Shown here: in pieces, positions 8,912-20,500 of the stretch
How the letters are laid out: every line of letters starts with the position of its first letter
Position numbering within the stretch: the stretch's first letter is position 1
Source of the DNA: Saccharomyces uvarum
Lineage: Eukaryota; Ascomycota; Saccharomycetes; Saccharomycetales; Saccharomycetaceae
Direction of reading: 5' to 3'
DNA: 64,000 nucleotides
Assembly: GCA_947243795.1 (NCBI GenBank)
Contig: OX365932.1
Span: 62,001 to 126,000, forward strand
Notes under the pieces: model-generated
Told to the model about the DNA's origin: nothing
Databases searched by the model: none
The model's input: only the letters and a program-made list of their open reading frames with translations
Translations under genes and position numbers: made by a program

Positions 8912-10279
8912 ATGGCTATCGCTCGTAATTGGCTATTTGGTTTAGTCAGTGTTTTTTCCTTTGCGTTACGTGTAGAGGCCAGCACTTTTTGTAACGCTAC
9001 TCAAGCATGTCCTCAAGATAAGCCATGTTGTTCACAATTCGGTGAATGTGGTACCGGTCAATACTGTTTAAATAATTGTGATGTGAGATATTCGTTTAGT
9101 ATCGATTCATGTATGCCAGTGCCAATATGTAAGAGCTCATCCATCAAGTTCAATGATTATTCTTCCAAGATGGGAAATGCTGATGTTTTCTTAGGTAATG
9201 TCAGCGAGGCTGATTGGTTGTATTCTGGTAGAGTCTTAGATTATGATGACGAAGAGAGTTTGATTTTGGCTATGCCTAAAAACAGTGGTGGTACCATTAT
9301 TTCTTCTACAAGGGCTGTGTGGTATGGTAAAGTCAGTGCTAGAATCAAGACATCGCATCTTGGTGGTGTTATCACTGCGTTTATCTTATATTCCGGTGCA
9401 GGCGATGAAATTGATTACGAATTTGTTGGTGCTGATCTAAAAACTGCTCAAACCAACTACTATTGGGAAAGTGTTTTGAATTACACTAATACTGCCAATA
9501 TTTCCACCTCCGATACCTTTGAAAACTTCCATACTTATGAGATGGATTGGCATGAAGACTACGTGACATGGTCTATTGACAACGTTGTTGGTAGAACTTT
9601 ATTCAAAAACGAAACCTATAACTCCACCACTAAAAGTTATCACTTCCCACAAACCCCATCAAAGGTGGATATTTCTATTTGGCCAGGTGGTAACTCTACT
9701 AACGCTCCAGGTACCATTGCATGGTCCGGTGGTGAAATCAATTGGGACGCATCAGACATCAGTGATCCAGGTTATTATTATGCGATTGTCAATGAAATTA
9801 ATATTACGTGTTACGATCCTCCAAGTTCTGTTAAGAAAAACGGTACTTCTGCCTATATTTACACTTCATCAGACCAATTTTTGGACAGCGACATTGCTAT
9901 CACCGATGATGAAGTCATGATGGACACTGATGAAGGATCTGGTTTGGACCCTCATAAGGGAGCCACCACGTCTTCTGCCCAAAAATCTTCGTCTTCAACT
10001 TCAGCATCTTCGAAGAGTTCCTCCGAAACTTCTTCCAGCCACAGCACCTCATCTAAGAAGGATAGCAAGACCACTTCCACAGCCTCTTCATCATCGTCTT
10101 CTTCTTCTTCTACAAAGAAGGGAGATAAGGATATCTCGGCTTCAACCTCTGTTGTATCTTCTTCGAGTAGATCCGCATCTAGCAGCACTGGCTCGACAAG
10201 TAGTGCTGGCATGGGTGCTGGCATTGCTACAAACTGGGGTCTGACCGCCGCATGTGTCCTCCTAGGTTATATTATATAA
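8912..10279 (+). CDS. UTR2: Utr2/Crh2, GPI-anchored chitin-glucan transglycosylase
   Basis: Utr2 (Crh2) links chitin to beta-1,6- and beta-1,3-glucan in the cell wall. The 455-residue precursor has a signal peptide at 1-23, a Cys-rich CBM18 chitin-binding module (about 27-60, eight or more cysteines) and a GH16 catalytic domain with DEIDYE at about 165-170, the two glutamates being nucleophile and acid/base. A Ser/Thr-rich stalk occupies about 345-435, and a hydrophobic C-terminal tail suggests a GPI-attachment signal. I set the start at 8912 (MAIARNW) because it begins the signal peptide; the frame is open upstream only from a TTG. The Ser tract is repetitive and slightly shorter than in S. 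cerevisiae. CYC7 is convergent downstream. Confidence 0.96.
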   Translation: MAIARNWLFGLVSVFSFALRVEASTFCNATQACPQDKPCCSQFGECGTGQYCLNNCDVRYSFSIDSCMPVPICKSSSIKFNDYSSKMGNADVFLGNVSEADWLYSGRVLDYDDEESLILAMPKNSGGTIISSTRAVWYGKVSARIKTSHLGGVITAFILYSGAGDEIDYEFVGADLKTAQTNYYWESVLNYTNTANISTSDTFENFHTYEMDWHEDYVTWSIDNVVGRTLFKNETYNSTTKSYHFPQTPSKVDISIWPGGNSTNAPGTIAWSGGEINWDASDISDPGYYYAIVNEINITCYDPPSSVKKNGTSAYIYTSSDQFLDSDIAITDDEVMMDTDEGSGLDPHKGATTSSAQKSSSSTSASSKSSSETSSSHSTSSKKDSKTTSTASSSSSSSSSTKKGDKDISASTSVVSSSSRSASSSTGSTSSAGMGAGIATNWGLTAACVLLGYII

Positions 10280-10438
10280 AAAGATTCGCATCTGAGAAGA
10301 AAAAACAAAAGAAACTCAAAAATAGACATTTTTTATTTGCATGCATATAAAATAAATAATAATAAATAATAAAAATAACCATTAATCAACAATAATAGTA
10401 AAACTGAAATATTAAGTATCCCGTCTGGTGACACCGGC

Positions 10439-10780
10439 CTATTTGGCGGCTTTCGTCATATAAGTAATCAGATCATTTCTGTCTTTTTCCTTTTTCAACC
10501 CGGCAAAGGCCATCTTGGTACCAGGAATATACTTCTTTGGGTTAGTCAAGTACTCGGACATATTATTCTCGTCCCATTGAACGTTCTTTTTTATGTTTGC
10601 ATCTGTGTAGGAGTAGCCCTTCACTTGACCAGAGTGTCTGCCAAAGATACCATGCAGATTAGGCCCCACTTTATTGGGACCTCCCTCTTCTATTGTGTGG
10701 CACTGTTGACATCTGGTTTTAAACAGCGTAGCACCTTTCTTTCCAGAACCTGGTTTGAACTCTGTACTTTCTTTAGCCAT
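10439..10780 (-). CDS. CYC7: Cyc7, cytochrome c isoform 2
   Basis: Iso-2 cytochrome c carries electrons from complex III to cytochrome oxidase in the mitochondrial intermembrane space. The 113-residue length equals that of S. cerevisiae Cyc7 and includes the short N-terminal extension that marks the isoform ([16 protein letters not shown]). The haem site CQQCH is at 24-28, and the axial methionine lies in PGTKMAF near residue 90. The gene is convergent with UTR2 and divergent from UTR4. The upstream region carries a Hap1 site and STRE motifs, in line with hypoxic and stress control of this isoform. Confidence 0.98.
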   Translation of the reverse strand: MAKESTEFKPGSGKKGATLFKTRCQQCHTIEEGGPNKVGPNLHGIFGRHSGQVKGYSYTDANIKKNVQWDENNMSEYLTNPKKYIPGTKMAFAGLKKEKDRNDLITYMTKAAK

Positions 10781-10977
10781 ATTTTATTTGTGATGTAGGG
10801 TAGTGTGTTGATATGCGTATATGTATATGCGTAGATGGGTCTCCGATTATGTTTCAGTTCAGCAAAACAGGCTCCTACCAAGACACTTGTGCTCGAGCTG
10901 CACTGATCTGTATATATATGTTTTTTCTTTTCCCCCCTGTGACCACTTGCAGTTGTTCAAACATGAGAAAATGCCCT

Positions 10978-10990
10978 CGCTATTATCGCT
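10978..10990 (-). promoter_or_regulatory. Hap1-binding site of the CYC7 upstream activator
   Basis: CGCTATTATCGCT carries the two directly repeated CGC triplets that make the well-known atypical Hap1 site of CYC7. It lies about 200 bp before the CYC7 ATG. The flank continues ATTTGC where I recall ATTAGC in S. cerevisiae, a small change outside the CGC repeats. Confidence 0.75.
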
Positions 10991-11017
10991 ATTTGCTTTT
11001 GAAAGGTCAGGAAAAGA

Positions 11018-11022
11018 CCCCT
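11018..11022. promoter_or_regulatory. STRE core in the CYC7-UTR4 promoter
   Basis: CCCCT at this position, with further copies at 10934-10938 and 11078-11082 (AGGGG), forms a cluster of three Msn2/Msn4 stress-response elements within 150 bp. Clustering makes them more credible than a single match. Confidence 0.5.
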
Positions 11023-11227
11023 CGACTGTGCGCTGCAGGATCTTCTACGCGAAGGCACGAAGGAACGCTTTCTATTAAGGGGCCCTGTCACCCGGCCGCG
11101 GATTCGTTTCTTTTTCCGCATTTTTTCCAGGCTGAAATGACAATGATAATACCAATGATGGAGGAGCGAGATGAGTTAGCGTCGAGTGTTCATTGGGCAA
11201 GAGGTCTTGGCAGCTCGTATAATGACA

Positions 11228-11914
11228 ATGGGAGGCGATTATTCAACTTATTTGCTGGATATTGAGGGGACCGTGTGTCCGATCTCGTTTGTGAAGGACA
11301 CTTTGTTTCCATATTTTACAAAGCAAGTGTCGCAGTTGGTGTTGCAGCAGGATTCAGGGGACTCCCCGATTTCTGAGATCCTGTCCCAATTCTACATTGA
11401 GGATAAACAGCAGTTGCAGGCGCACATCTTGGAGTTGGTGGCGAACGATGTGAAGGACCCCATCTTGAAGCAGTTGCAGGGCTACGTTTGGGCTCAGGGC
11501 TACGAAGCCGGCCAGATCAAAGCACCTGTTTATGCAGACGCTATTGATTTCATCAAGAGAAAGGACCGTGTGTTCATCTACTCCAGTGGGTCTGTAAAGG
11601 CGCAGAAGTTGTTGTTTGGATACGTTCTGGACCCCAATGTGGCTACGCACGATTCGTTGAATTTGAACGCTTATATAGACGGGTATTTCGACATTAACAC
11701 GTCTGGGAAGAAAACCGACGCGCAATCGTATGCTAGTATCTTGCGGGATATTGGCGTGGGTGCTGGCGAGGTCTTGTTCTTGAGCGACAATCTGTTGGAG
11801 TTAGACGCGGCTGCTGCTGTGGGCATGGCTACTGGGTTGGCTGTACGACCCGGTAATGCACATGTGCCCGATGCGCAAAAGTACCAAATTTACAAGACTT
11901 TTGAAGATCTTTAA
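11228..11914 (+). CDS. UTR4: Utr4, enolase-phosphatase E1 (methionine salvage)
   Basis: Utr4 is the HAD-superfamily enolase-phosphatase that converts 2,3-diketo-5-methylthiopentyl-1-phosphate to the acireductone in the methionine salvage pathway. The 228-residue protein shows HAD motif I near residues 10-18 (LLDIEGTVCPI), the block FIYSSGSVKAQKLLFGY and the DTKSGKK-equivalent DINTSGKKTDAQSY. The acidic motif FLSDN...ELDAAAAVGM follows. I chose ATG 11228 (MGGDYSTYLL) to match the S. cerevisiae start. An in-frame ATG two codons earlier (11222) would give MTMGGDYS and would be met first by a scanning ribosome, so the true start could be either. Confidence 0.93.
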   Translation: MGGDYSTYLLDIEGTVCPISFVKDTLFPYFTKQVSQLVLQQDSGDSPISEILSQFYIEDKQQLQAHILELVANDVKDPILKQLQGYVWAQGYEAGQIKAPVYADAIDFIKRKDRVFIYSSGSVKAQKLLFGYVLDPNVATHDSLNLNAYIDGYFDINTSGKKTDAQSYASILRDIGVGAGEVLFLSDNLLELDAAAAVGMATGLAVRPGNAHVPDAQKYQIYKTFEDL

Positions 11915-12112
11915 GTAGGCACATGTGAAAGAAATATTATTATTATTACTATTATCAAGATCACTATCTCTCTGTTTTATTCCCTTCTAGCATATATAGA
12001 TACACGTACATTATTGATCCTTAAGTAAGTTTATTCCTTGCCTAAAAAATATGGTATAACAAAGACGAGTTAAAAGCGGAGACATATAATGCGGACTAGA
12101 ACACCTGCAATC

Positions 12113-13342
12113 TCAATCGGCATGATCACTGAATAGAATGTTAGCTGCAGCTTCTTCATTTTTATCGCATGCGAAATACACTTGGATGACTAGATCTCTT
12201 TCAAACCCCAATTCGCATAGGCGCGAAATGGCTTGATCGTCTTCAGGGGTATAGTTTACTTGGAAAGAGCCTTCGCCCTCACCTTCTCCTTCTCCTTCAC
12301 CTTGTCCTAGCCCTAATCCCGCAGCATCACCTTCTCCCGCACTCTCGATGTCTTCTCCCTCCACCATGTCGTTTGTGCCCTCCATAACGTCTTGCATATT
12401 ATCACCAACGGCTTCCAACAACATAGAAACAAACACCTCTGGGTTCGCCATGATATGTTCGCGTAATTGCGGATATCTTGCGCTTATGTTTTCTAATAAT
12501 GGGGCCAAAGCTTCTGGGTTACCTGAAACGACCTGTCTTAACGATAATAAATCTTCTACGGTTAAGCCGATGGAACCTGGTGGGCCGCCCTGTGCGGCAC
12601 CGGCAGCGCCACCTGCTGGACCAAGCCCGCCAGTTGAAGCATTGTCACCTTGAGCAGCTTGTGCGAATAGGTCATCTTCGGCTGGTAGTTCTGAGGTGGC
12701 GGTGGTAGCAGCGGCCGATGATTCTTCGGTGACGGCCGCAGGTTGTTGCTGTGGTTCCGGTTGGCGTAGGTTCTCTGGGATTCCCATCAGTAAGTATTCC
12801 ACAGCTCTGTCTGGGTTGTTGAAGGCAGCTCTTAGGGCACGCTCGACTTCTTCTCTTGGATATCCCATTTCCATGATTCTCTCTATGGTTTCGGTTCTCT
12901 GGGTCCCCACAACGAACCCCGGTGTAGAAGCAGATCCGGCTGGTTCTGTAGTAGAGGATTGCTCTTCTTGTGGTTGCGAGCCTTCGGTGGCAGCGGTGGC
13001 GGTTTCGGTGGCGGGTGCGTCCGTACTGGCGGATGCGGGTTCTGTAGATTCGTCTCTGGCAGGGGTGGTAGTCTCCGGAACGACTGGAGGCTCTGTTACC
13101 TTGGTCTTTGTTGATTTTTTTTGAGAAATCATGAAAACGACTTGATCACCATCTTTTAGCCCGCATTCTGACACGGTTTTGGAATCTTGAAGTACTTTAC
13201 CTGAGTAGATCAGTTTTATTTGAGATTCTTCGCACGAGCTCGTTTGAGCCAGTTTCGTCTTGGCCTCGAAAATTGTGTTTGAAGGTTCCAAATCCAGAGG
13301 GACTTTTTCCTTTTTGAAATTCTTGAAAGTTAAACTAACCAT
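12113..13342 (-). CDS. RAD23: Rad23, proteasome shuttle and nucleotide-excision-repair factor
   Basis: Rad23 carries ubiquitylated proteins to the proteasome and stabilises Rad4 in nucleotide excision repair. The 409-residue protein has a ubiquitin-like domain (1-77), a UBA1 domain (about 148-190, [18 protein letters not shown]), a Rad4-binding STI1-type domain (about 258-320) and a C-terminal UBA2 (about 365-405, the intrinsic stabilisation signal). Low-complexity Thr/Ala/Gln/Gly linkers join them. A Glu-Gly dipeptide run at 348-358 is longer than the one I recall in S. cerevisiae (398 residues). A PACE-like element upstream at 13623-13632 fits Rpn4 control. Confidence 0.97.
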   Translation of the reverse strand: MVSLTFKNFKKEKVPLDLEPSNTIFEAKTKLAQTSSCEESQIKLIYSGKVLQDSKTVSECGLKDGDQVVFMISQKKSTKTKVTEPPVVPETTTPARDESTEPASASTDAPATETATAATEGSQPQEEQSSTTEPAGSASTPGFVVGTQRTETIERIMEMGYPREEVERALRAAFNNPDRAVEYLLMGIPENLRQPEPQQQPAAVTEESSAAATTATSELPAEDDLFAQAAQGDNASTGGLGPAGGAAGAAQGGPPGSIGLTVEDLLSLRQVVSGNPEALAPLLENISARYPQLREHIMANPEVFVSMLLEAVGDNMQDVMEGTNDMVEGEDIESAGEGDAAGLGLGQGEGEGEGEGEGSFQVNYTPEDDQAISRLCELGFERDLVIQVYFACDKNEEAAANILFSDHAD

Positions 13343-13770
13343 TCTTATGTTTGATGTGGTTTGTGGTAGGAAGGGAAGTTGAATGCCTTTTTTCTAATTG
13401 TTGGAGGTAAAAAAAATTGAATGGTAGCAACTTTGTCTTCAAACGGTCTCGGTTAATGGCTTGGACTGGGAAACGGGGAAAAAACAACGAACTTCCAACT
13501 TTTCCTTTGGGCAAATACTGGGTAGCAAGTAGTTTCATCACTTTTTCTTAAGTTTTGCTGTCGCTCTTTCTCTGCCCTGCCATAATGAAAGAGAGAGAGA
13601 GAGAAAAAAAAAAAAATTTCCATTTCGCCACCGAGCCGTACAGAGTGACGGTAATACCACCGGCGCGGTAATTCACTCAAAAGAAAGAAGGTCAATTATA
13701 AATATTATTATCAGTATATGTATAACCATAGTAATGCGTATACAGTGTGTAGGCCACCAAAAAGTTGGGC
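13343..13770. other. Intergenic region between ANP1 (3' end) and RAD23
   Basis: This 428-bp stretch is the RAD23 promoter plus the ANP1 3' flank; both genes run leftwards. It holds a GA microsatellite with a poly-A tail (about 13588-13616) and the PACE-like site described separately. I see no gene. Confidence 0.5.
13623..13632 (-). promoter_or_regulatory. PACE-like Rpn4 site upstream of RAD23
   Basis: Read on the minus strand the sequence is GGTGGCGAAA, one base from the proteasome-associated control element GGTGGCAAA. It lies about 280 bp before the RAD23 ATG. RAD23 is a known member of the Rpn4 regulon, so the site is plausible. Confidence 0.6.
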
Positions 13771-15255
13771 CTAGTTTCTATCAGGGTCGAAGTCCAATGG
13801 AACCTCTTTAGGAAGCATTTTCTTGTTCTTATCGTTGCCGTCAAGAAGTTTCCCCTGCGGGTTGCTGTCTTGCTGTTTCTTTTGCTGCTGCTGTTGTTGC
13901 TGCTGCTGTTGTTGTTGCTCGTTGTTTGGGGAGACAAATTCGCCCTTCGCGTCCACTAGTTCCGAGCCATCGCCATCTTCAGACCAGTCCACGGTAACTT
14001 TGCTATTCAGGGTAGAGTCGATGTTTTTCAAGATGGAGTCTCTTTCTTCGGTCCATTGGTACCTGACGTCTTCGAACCCAATGTCCCAGATCTTGTCGTA
14101 GAACTCGCGGATTCTTTCCTCTTCCAGTTTCCGCTTCTCTTCCTCCGCCATCCAGGCCATGTGTTTCAAGTCATCACTGGAGGGTTCGTAAATATGCCAG
14201 ATGACATAGTGGGGCAGGCCGATGACATTGTAGTTCATTCTACGGGACAATCTGCCGAATGCTTCGGTCTCTGCGTGCTTTTCGAAGGAGAAAGCCGGGA
14301 AGTGCGAGCCTGTTCTAAAGACCTTGGCCTTTGCCAGGATGGAGACACCTCCGATACCGTCCAGTTCCATTTCGTCTTCCGGATTGCCGTTTGGATCTCT
14401 CATGTAGGCCAGATGCGGTCTCCAAGTGGCGTATTCAGGGTACCCCTCGACGATGACGGCGTCTTCGTCGAGAGCGTCTGCGAGTTGGAGGCCACCTTCG
14501 GACTCCTTCCACGAGTTCAGATCGTAGGGCTGAATGTTCCCCAGCCAGTCCGGAAGCGGTCTCCAGACGTTGGGGACGATGACATCCTTGTCGTGATGCA
14601 TTAGGTCTTCCATGATGGTGGCGGGGATGGTTTCGACGTCCACGTCTCTCCAGTAGACCCAGGAGTGGTACGGCTTCAGAGCCACGGACCCGAGCCAGTT
14701 ACGGGCCCTGGCCATGAGTTTCCTTCTGGGGCCCTGAGCGCCGAACCCGTGACGGTCGGAAAAGGACTGGCCGATGATTTGGCCAAAGTCCTTCTCGTAG
14801 ATCTCGATGTTGCCGAACCTCTTGGTTTTGTCCTGCTGCGACTGCGCCATCTGCAGTTTGGACAGCAGCACGCCCATGGTGTTGTCGGACGAGTCGCTGA
14901 CCAGGAAGGACAGGTCAATGAGGTTGTGCGGATATGACATGGTGTTGAGATGGTCGAAGAACATGGGCAGATGCTCCGAGGCATCTCTCAACGGCACACA
15001 GAACAGGATACGGTCACCCTGCTGCCAGCCGTCCTGGTTGCCCTGGTAATTTCGCAGGTCGTAAAACTCCACGCCGGGAGTGTTTTTGAAATCGGGCACG
15101 TAGGGCTTGAAGACGCCCTGGAAGGACAGCAGCTGGAATAGCGATATGGAGAAGAACGAGAGCACGAGTCTCGTGAGGAAGAACACAGTAAGCAGCGTTC
15201 CAGCGATGCTTACGGTGGTAGGGTTGAAACTGAGATTTCTTTTACTGTACTTCAT
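13771..15255 (-). CDS. ANP1: Anp1, subunit of Golgi alpha-1,6-mannosyltransferase complex (M-Pol II)
   Basis: Anp1 is a type II cis-Golgi protein of the Anp1/Mnn9/Van1 family that, with Mnn9, Mnn10, Mnn11 and Hoc1, extends the mannan backbone of N-glycans. The 494-residue product has one membrane anchor at about residues 14-42 and a family-62 glycosyltransferase domain with the metal-binding DVD at about 204-206 (WVYWRDVDVETIP). The C-terminal ~60 residues are low complexity and include a run of about 12 glutamines, which probably explains the length difference from S. cerevisiae (500). The 3' flank leads into the RAD23 promoter. Confidence 0.96.
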   Translation of the reverse strand: MKYSKRNLSFNPTTVSIAGTLLTVFFLTRLVLSFFSISLFQLLSFQGVFKPYVPDFKNTPGVEFYDLRNYQGNQDGWQQGDRILFCVPLRDASEHLPMFFDHLNTMSYPHNLIDLSFLVSDSSDNTMGVLLSKLQMAQSQQDKTKRFGNIEIYEKDFGQIIGQSFSDRHGFGAQGPRRKLMARARNWLGSVALKPYHSWVYWRDVDVETIPATIMEDLMHHDKDVIVPNVWRPLPDWLGNIQPYDLNSWKESEGGLQLADALDEDAVIVEGYPEYATWRPHLAYMRDPNGNPEDEMELDGIGGVSILAKAKVFRTGSHFPAFSFEKHAETEAFGRLSRRMNYNVIGLPHYVIWHIYEPSSDDLKHMAWMAEEEKRKLEEERIREFYDKIWDIGFEDVRYQWTEERDSILKNIDSTLNSKVTVDWSEDGDGSELVDAKGEFVSPNNEQQQQQQQQQQQQKKQQDSNPQGKLLDGNDKNKKMLPKEVPLDFDPDRN

Positions 15256-15460
15256 TCTGGTGTGCTTGCATAAAAGCTACAAGGAATCTGTAGGCTGTCT
15301 AAAAAAAAAAGCCAAATGAGAAAAAAGGGAGAAAGAGAGAAAGAGAGCAATAATTGCACCAGCGGTTTGCGTAGTATCTCCTTGGGAATAGTAATGTGCT
15401 GCCTGTTGCCTTGTGTTAACTATGAATCTCGTGTGCTGAATAGTGTTTATATTTTTTTTT

Positions 15461-15492
15461 CATGTTTTCATGATTTCATGTTTTCATGATTT
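15461..15492. repeat. 16-bp tandem duplication upstream of ANP1
   Basis: The unit CATGTTTTCATGATTT occurs twice in perfect tandem and is followed by a partial third copy. It lies about 205 bp before the ANP1 start on the minus strand. Confidence 0.85.
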
Positions 15493-15923
15493 CATCTTCC
15501 ACAACTTTTTCACGATGAGACGAGGCGGGCAAGAGAATGCGAAAAGAAAAAGAACAGAATGGGGGGGGTAAGGGGGGGACCACGAACCACGGAATCGCGT
15601 AAATATGTAGTGAAACGAGACAAGACAAGACAACAACGACAAAGCGAAAAGGAACGGAAGTTTGCCTCCCACCGGCCACTGAGTCAGCAACATCGATTCG
15701 ATTCCACTTTACATCGCTCGGGCTCGTTTGGCTTGTAATAGAGCACAGCACAGCACAGCACAGCAGATATATCCGGCTCAACAGTATAAGCTACGATAAG
15801 TCCTGGCTATTGGCCTCGTTCTGGAGGCATCCTTTCTGAGGGGAACAGCAAGAACGGGAGCGGCGCCATGGCCGCAGAAGAACGCTGCAGCCAGGCTGCG
15901 AGGGGCCAAGAGCCGGTAACTAC

Positions 15924-15970
15924 GCAGCACCCATGCCCCGCAGCCACAGGAGTGCAGCACCCAGACCCCG
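15924..15970. repeat. Spaced direct repeat in the HYP2 promoter
   Basis: GCAGCACCCATGCCCCG (15924-15940) and GCAGCACCCAGACCCCG (15954-15970) differ at two positions and start 30 bp apart. The CACCCA core loosely resembles a Rap1 site, which would suit a highly expressed translation factor, but the match is imperfect. Confidence 0.5.
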
Positions 15971-16321
15971 GCACGTGGTGGGAGCGATATATCGGCTCCG
16001 TGTGACACGACGCGGACCCTCTTGCACCGCACGCACCGCAGGAGCAAAACAAAACGCCGTCGCCCGAAAAAAAGTTTCGAATGCGAAGGAACAGTGGAAA
16101 TAAAAAATTTTCGTCGTCGTCGTCGTCGATCGGCTTTTGGCCGCGGTGATCGTCGTGTTCCACGATTATATAATGCAGATGGTTTTTACCACATCTTAGC
16201 AATTGGATCCCTCATTTCCTGGTTTTCTTTCCCATTTCTACTTTCGTTTCCCTTTCTGTCTAGTTCTATAGCCAATTATCCATAGACTCCCTCATATACC
16301 ACACACACAAACTCTTACACA

Positions 16322-16795
16322 ATGTCTGACGAAGAACACACCTTTGAAACCGCCGATGCCGGTACCTCCACCACCTACCCAATGCAATGTTCCGCCTTGA
16401 GAAAGAGTGGTTTCGTTGTCATCAAGGGCAGACCATGTAAGATTGTCGACATGTCCACCTCCAAGACCGGTAAGCACGGTCACGCCAAGGTCCACATGGT
16501 GGCCATTGACATTTTCACCGGTAAGAAGTTGGAAGATTTGTCTCCATCTACTCACAACATGGAAGTCCCAGTTGTCAAGAGAAACGAATACCAATTGTTG
16601 GACATCGATGACGGTTTCTTGTCTTTGATGAACATGGACGGTGACACCAAGGACGATGTCAAGTCTCCAGAAGGTGAATTGGGTGACACCATGCAAGCCG
16701 CTTTCGATGAAGGCAAGGACTTGATGGTCACTATCATCTCCGCCATGGGTGAAGAAGCCGCCATCTCCTTCAAGGAAGCTGCTAGATCCGATTAG
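16322..16795 (+). CDS. HYP2: Hyp2 (Tif51A), hypusine-containing translation factor eIF5A
   Basis: eIF5A binds the ribosomal E site and helps form difficult peptide bonds and terminate translation. The 157-residue length matches the family. Lys51 lies in the conserved loop [10 protein letters not shown] and is the residue converted to hypusine by Dys1 and Lia1. An N-terminal SH3-like domain (about 17-83) precedes a C-terminal OB fold (about 84-155). Codon choice is strongly biased to preferred yeast codons (GGT, AAG, TCC, GTC), a sign of very high expression that sets it apart from its neighbours. HYP2 is the aerobic paralog of ANB1. Confidence 0.98.
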   Translation: MSDEEHTFETADAGTSTTYPMQCSALRKSGFVVIKGRPCKIVDMSTSKTGKHGHAKVHMVAIDIFTGKKLEDLSPSTHNMEVPVVKRNEYQLLDIDDGFLSLMNMDGDTKDDVKSPEGELGDTMQAAFDEGKDLMVTIISAMGEEAAISFKEAARSD

Positions 16796-17239
16796 AATCT
16801 CTCCGCCATGACATGGGATACAAATGACCGATGAAAGAAAACTCCGACCCCTTTCCATCACATCATGCACTCTCTGCTGAACCGGGGTTTTTTCTCTGTA
16901 TTTTTTTTTCGTTCTCCTAAAGCATTCACAAATAAATCCTTTTTTTTATTTTTCTATTTATTTTGTTATTTATCATCTATATAGCAACAATATATTTTGT
17001 TTTTAATCGTATTCTTCCTTTCTTCTTCATTCATTCATTCATTAGATTATGCATTGTAAAACACACACCTGTCTGATATGATTTCCATGTGTGCGCGTCC
17101 TTGCCGCTTGAAGCAGCCGGGCGGGGACGGTGGCAAATCCCCAAGGTTAAAAGCCGAGGGCTCCGGGAAACAGGCGCGCCCCCTTTTTTTTTCTATATCT
17201 GTGGAGCCACTTCGCGGGCCTCAATTTTTATAATAACAA
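16796..17239. other. Intergenic region between HYP2 and tRNA-Ser
   Basis: This 444-bp stretch includes the HYP2 3' region (TTTTTTTATT runs near 16935, ATTC repeats near 17026-17042). S. cerevisiae carries the small ORF MTC7 (YEL033W) around this position as I recall; here I find no ATG-started frame of comparable length on the plus strand. A perfect PACE motif sits at 17129-17137. Confidence 0.5.
17129..17137 (+). promoter_or_regulatory. Perfect PACE (Rpn4) motif with no obvious target
   Basis: GGTGGCAAA matches the proteasome-associated control element exactly. It lies about 430 bp before MCM3 with a tRNA gene in between, so its target is unclear. Confidence 0.45.
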
Positions 17240-17321
17240 GGCAACTTGGCCGAGTGGTTAAGGCGAAAGATTAGAAATCTTTTGGGCTCTGCCCGCGCAG
17301 GTTCAAATCCTGCAGTTGTCG
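17240..17321 (+). tRNA. tRNA-Ser(AGA)
   Basis: This 82-nt gene folds as a class II tRNA with a long variable arm. It starts GGCAACTTGGCCGAG and ends CAGTTGTCG, forming the acceptor stem with discriminator G. The anticodon AGA is at 17273-17275 in the loop TTAGAAA, so it reads UCU/UCC serine codons after A-to-I editing. A-box (TGGCCGAGTGG) and B-box (GGTTCAAATCC) promoters are intact, and a T-rich terminator follows at 17324. No intron. S. cerevisiae has the same tRNA here. Confidence 0.98.
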
Positions 17322-17388
17322 TTATTTTTTTTATTTTGTTAATTTTTTCTTCGAGTCGCGGCGGTAAAATAAAATAATCACAATTACT

Positions 17389-17404
17389 TTTCCTAAAAGG
17401 GTAA
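17389..17404 (-). promoter_or_regulatory. Early cell-cycle box (ECB, Mcm1) upstream of MCM3
   Basis: TTTCCTAAAAGGGTAA is the exact reverse complement of the ECB consensus TTACCCNNTTAGGAAA. ECBs bind Mcm1 with Yox1/Yhp1 and switch on at M/G1. MCM3 is a known ECB-controlled gene, and the site lies about 160 bp before its ATG. Confidence 0.85.
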
Positions 17405-17467
17405 AATCTCGTGCGCAAGGAAGAACGAGAAAAAATTGGTCAAGAATCGTCTCATTCTAGTTCTTGA

Positions 17468-20500
<3,033 letters not shown>

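Larger units (their letters stand above)
10781..11227. other. Divergent promoter between CYC7 and UTR4
   Basis: This 447-bp interval holds the CYC7 regulatory region: a tandem CGC Hap1 site at 10978-10990, a TATATATATG sequence near 10911 and STRE cores (CCCCT or AGGGG) at 10934-10938, 11018-11022 and 11078-11082. It must also drive UTR4 on the plus strand. Open frames crossing it are chance. Confidence 0.6.
15256..16321. other. Long divergent promoter between ANP1 and HYP2
   Basis: This 1,066-bp interval drives ANP1 to the left and HYP2 to the right. In S. cerevisiae a weakly supported ORF (UTR5/YEL035C) is annotated here. The minus-strand frame at 15807-16202 is open but has no usable upstream ATG, so I do not call a gene. 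The interval is rich in simple repeats: a 16-bp duplication (15461-15492), two G tracts (15561-15578), GCACA repeats (about 15742-15765), CGT repeats (16112-16128) and a 17-bp direct repeat (15924-15970). Confidence 0.5.

Noticed and set aside
9576-10244. Long alternate frames inside UTR2
   Set aside because: These are shadows of the Ser/Thr-rich coding repeat of UTR2 in other frames.
14056-14604. 182-codon plus-strand frame antisense to ANP1
   Set aside because: A shadow of ANP1, caused by codon bias in the true gene.
15807-16202. 131-codon minus-strand frame at the position of UTR5/YEL035C
   Set aside because: The frame opens at a TTG and has no ATG until its last quarter. Its Cys/Gly/Ala-rich make-up comes from GC-rich repeats, so I do not call it a gene.
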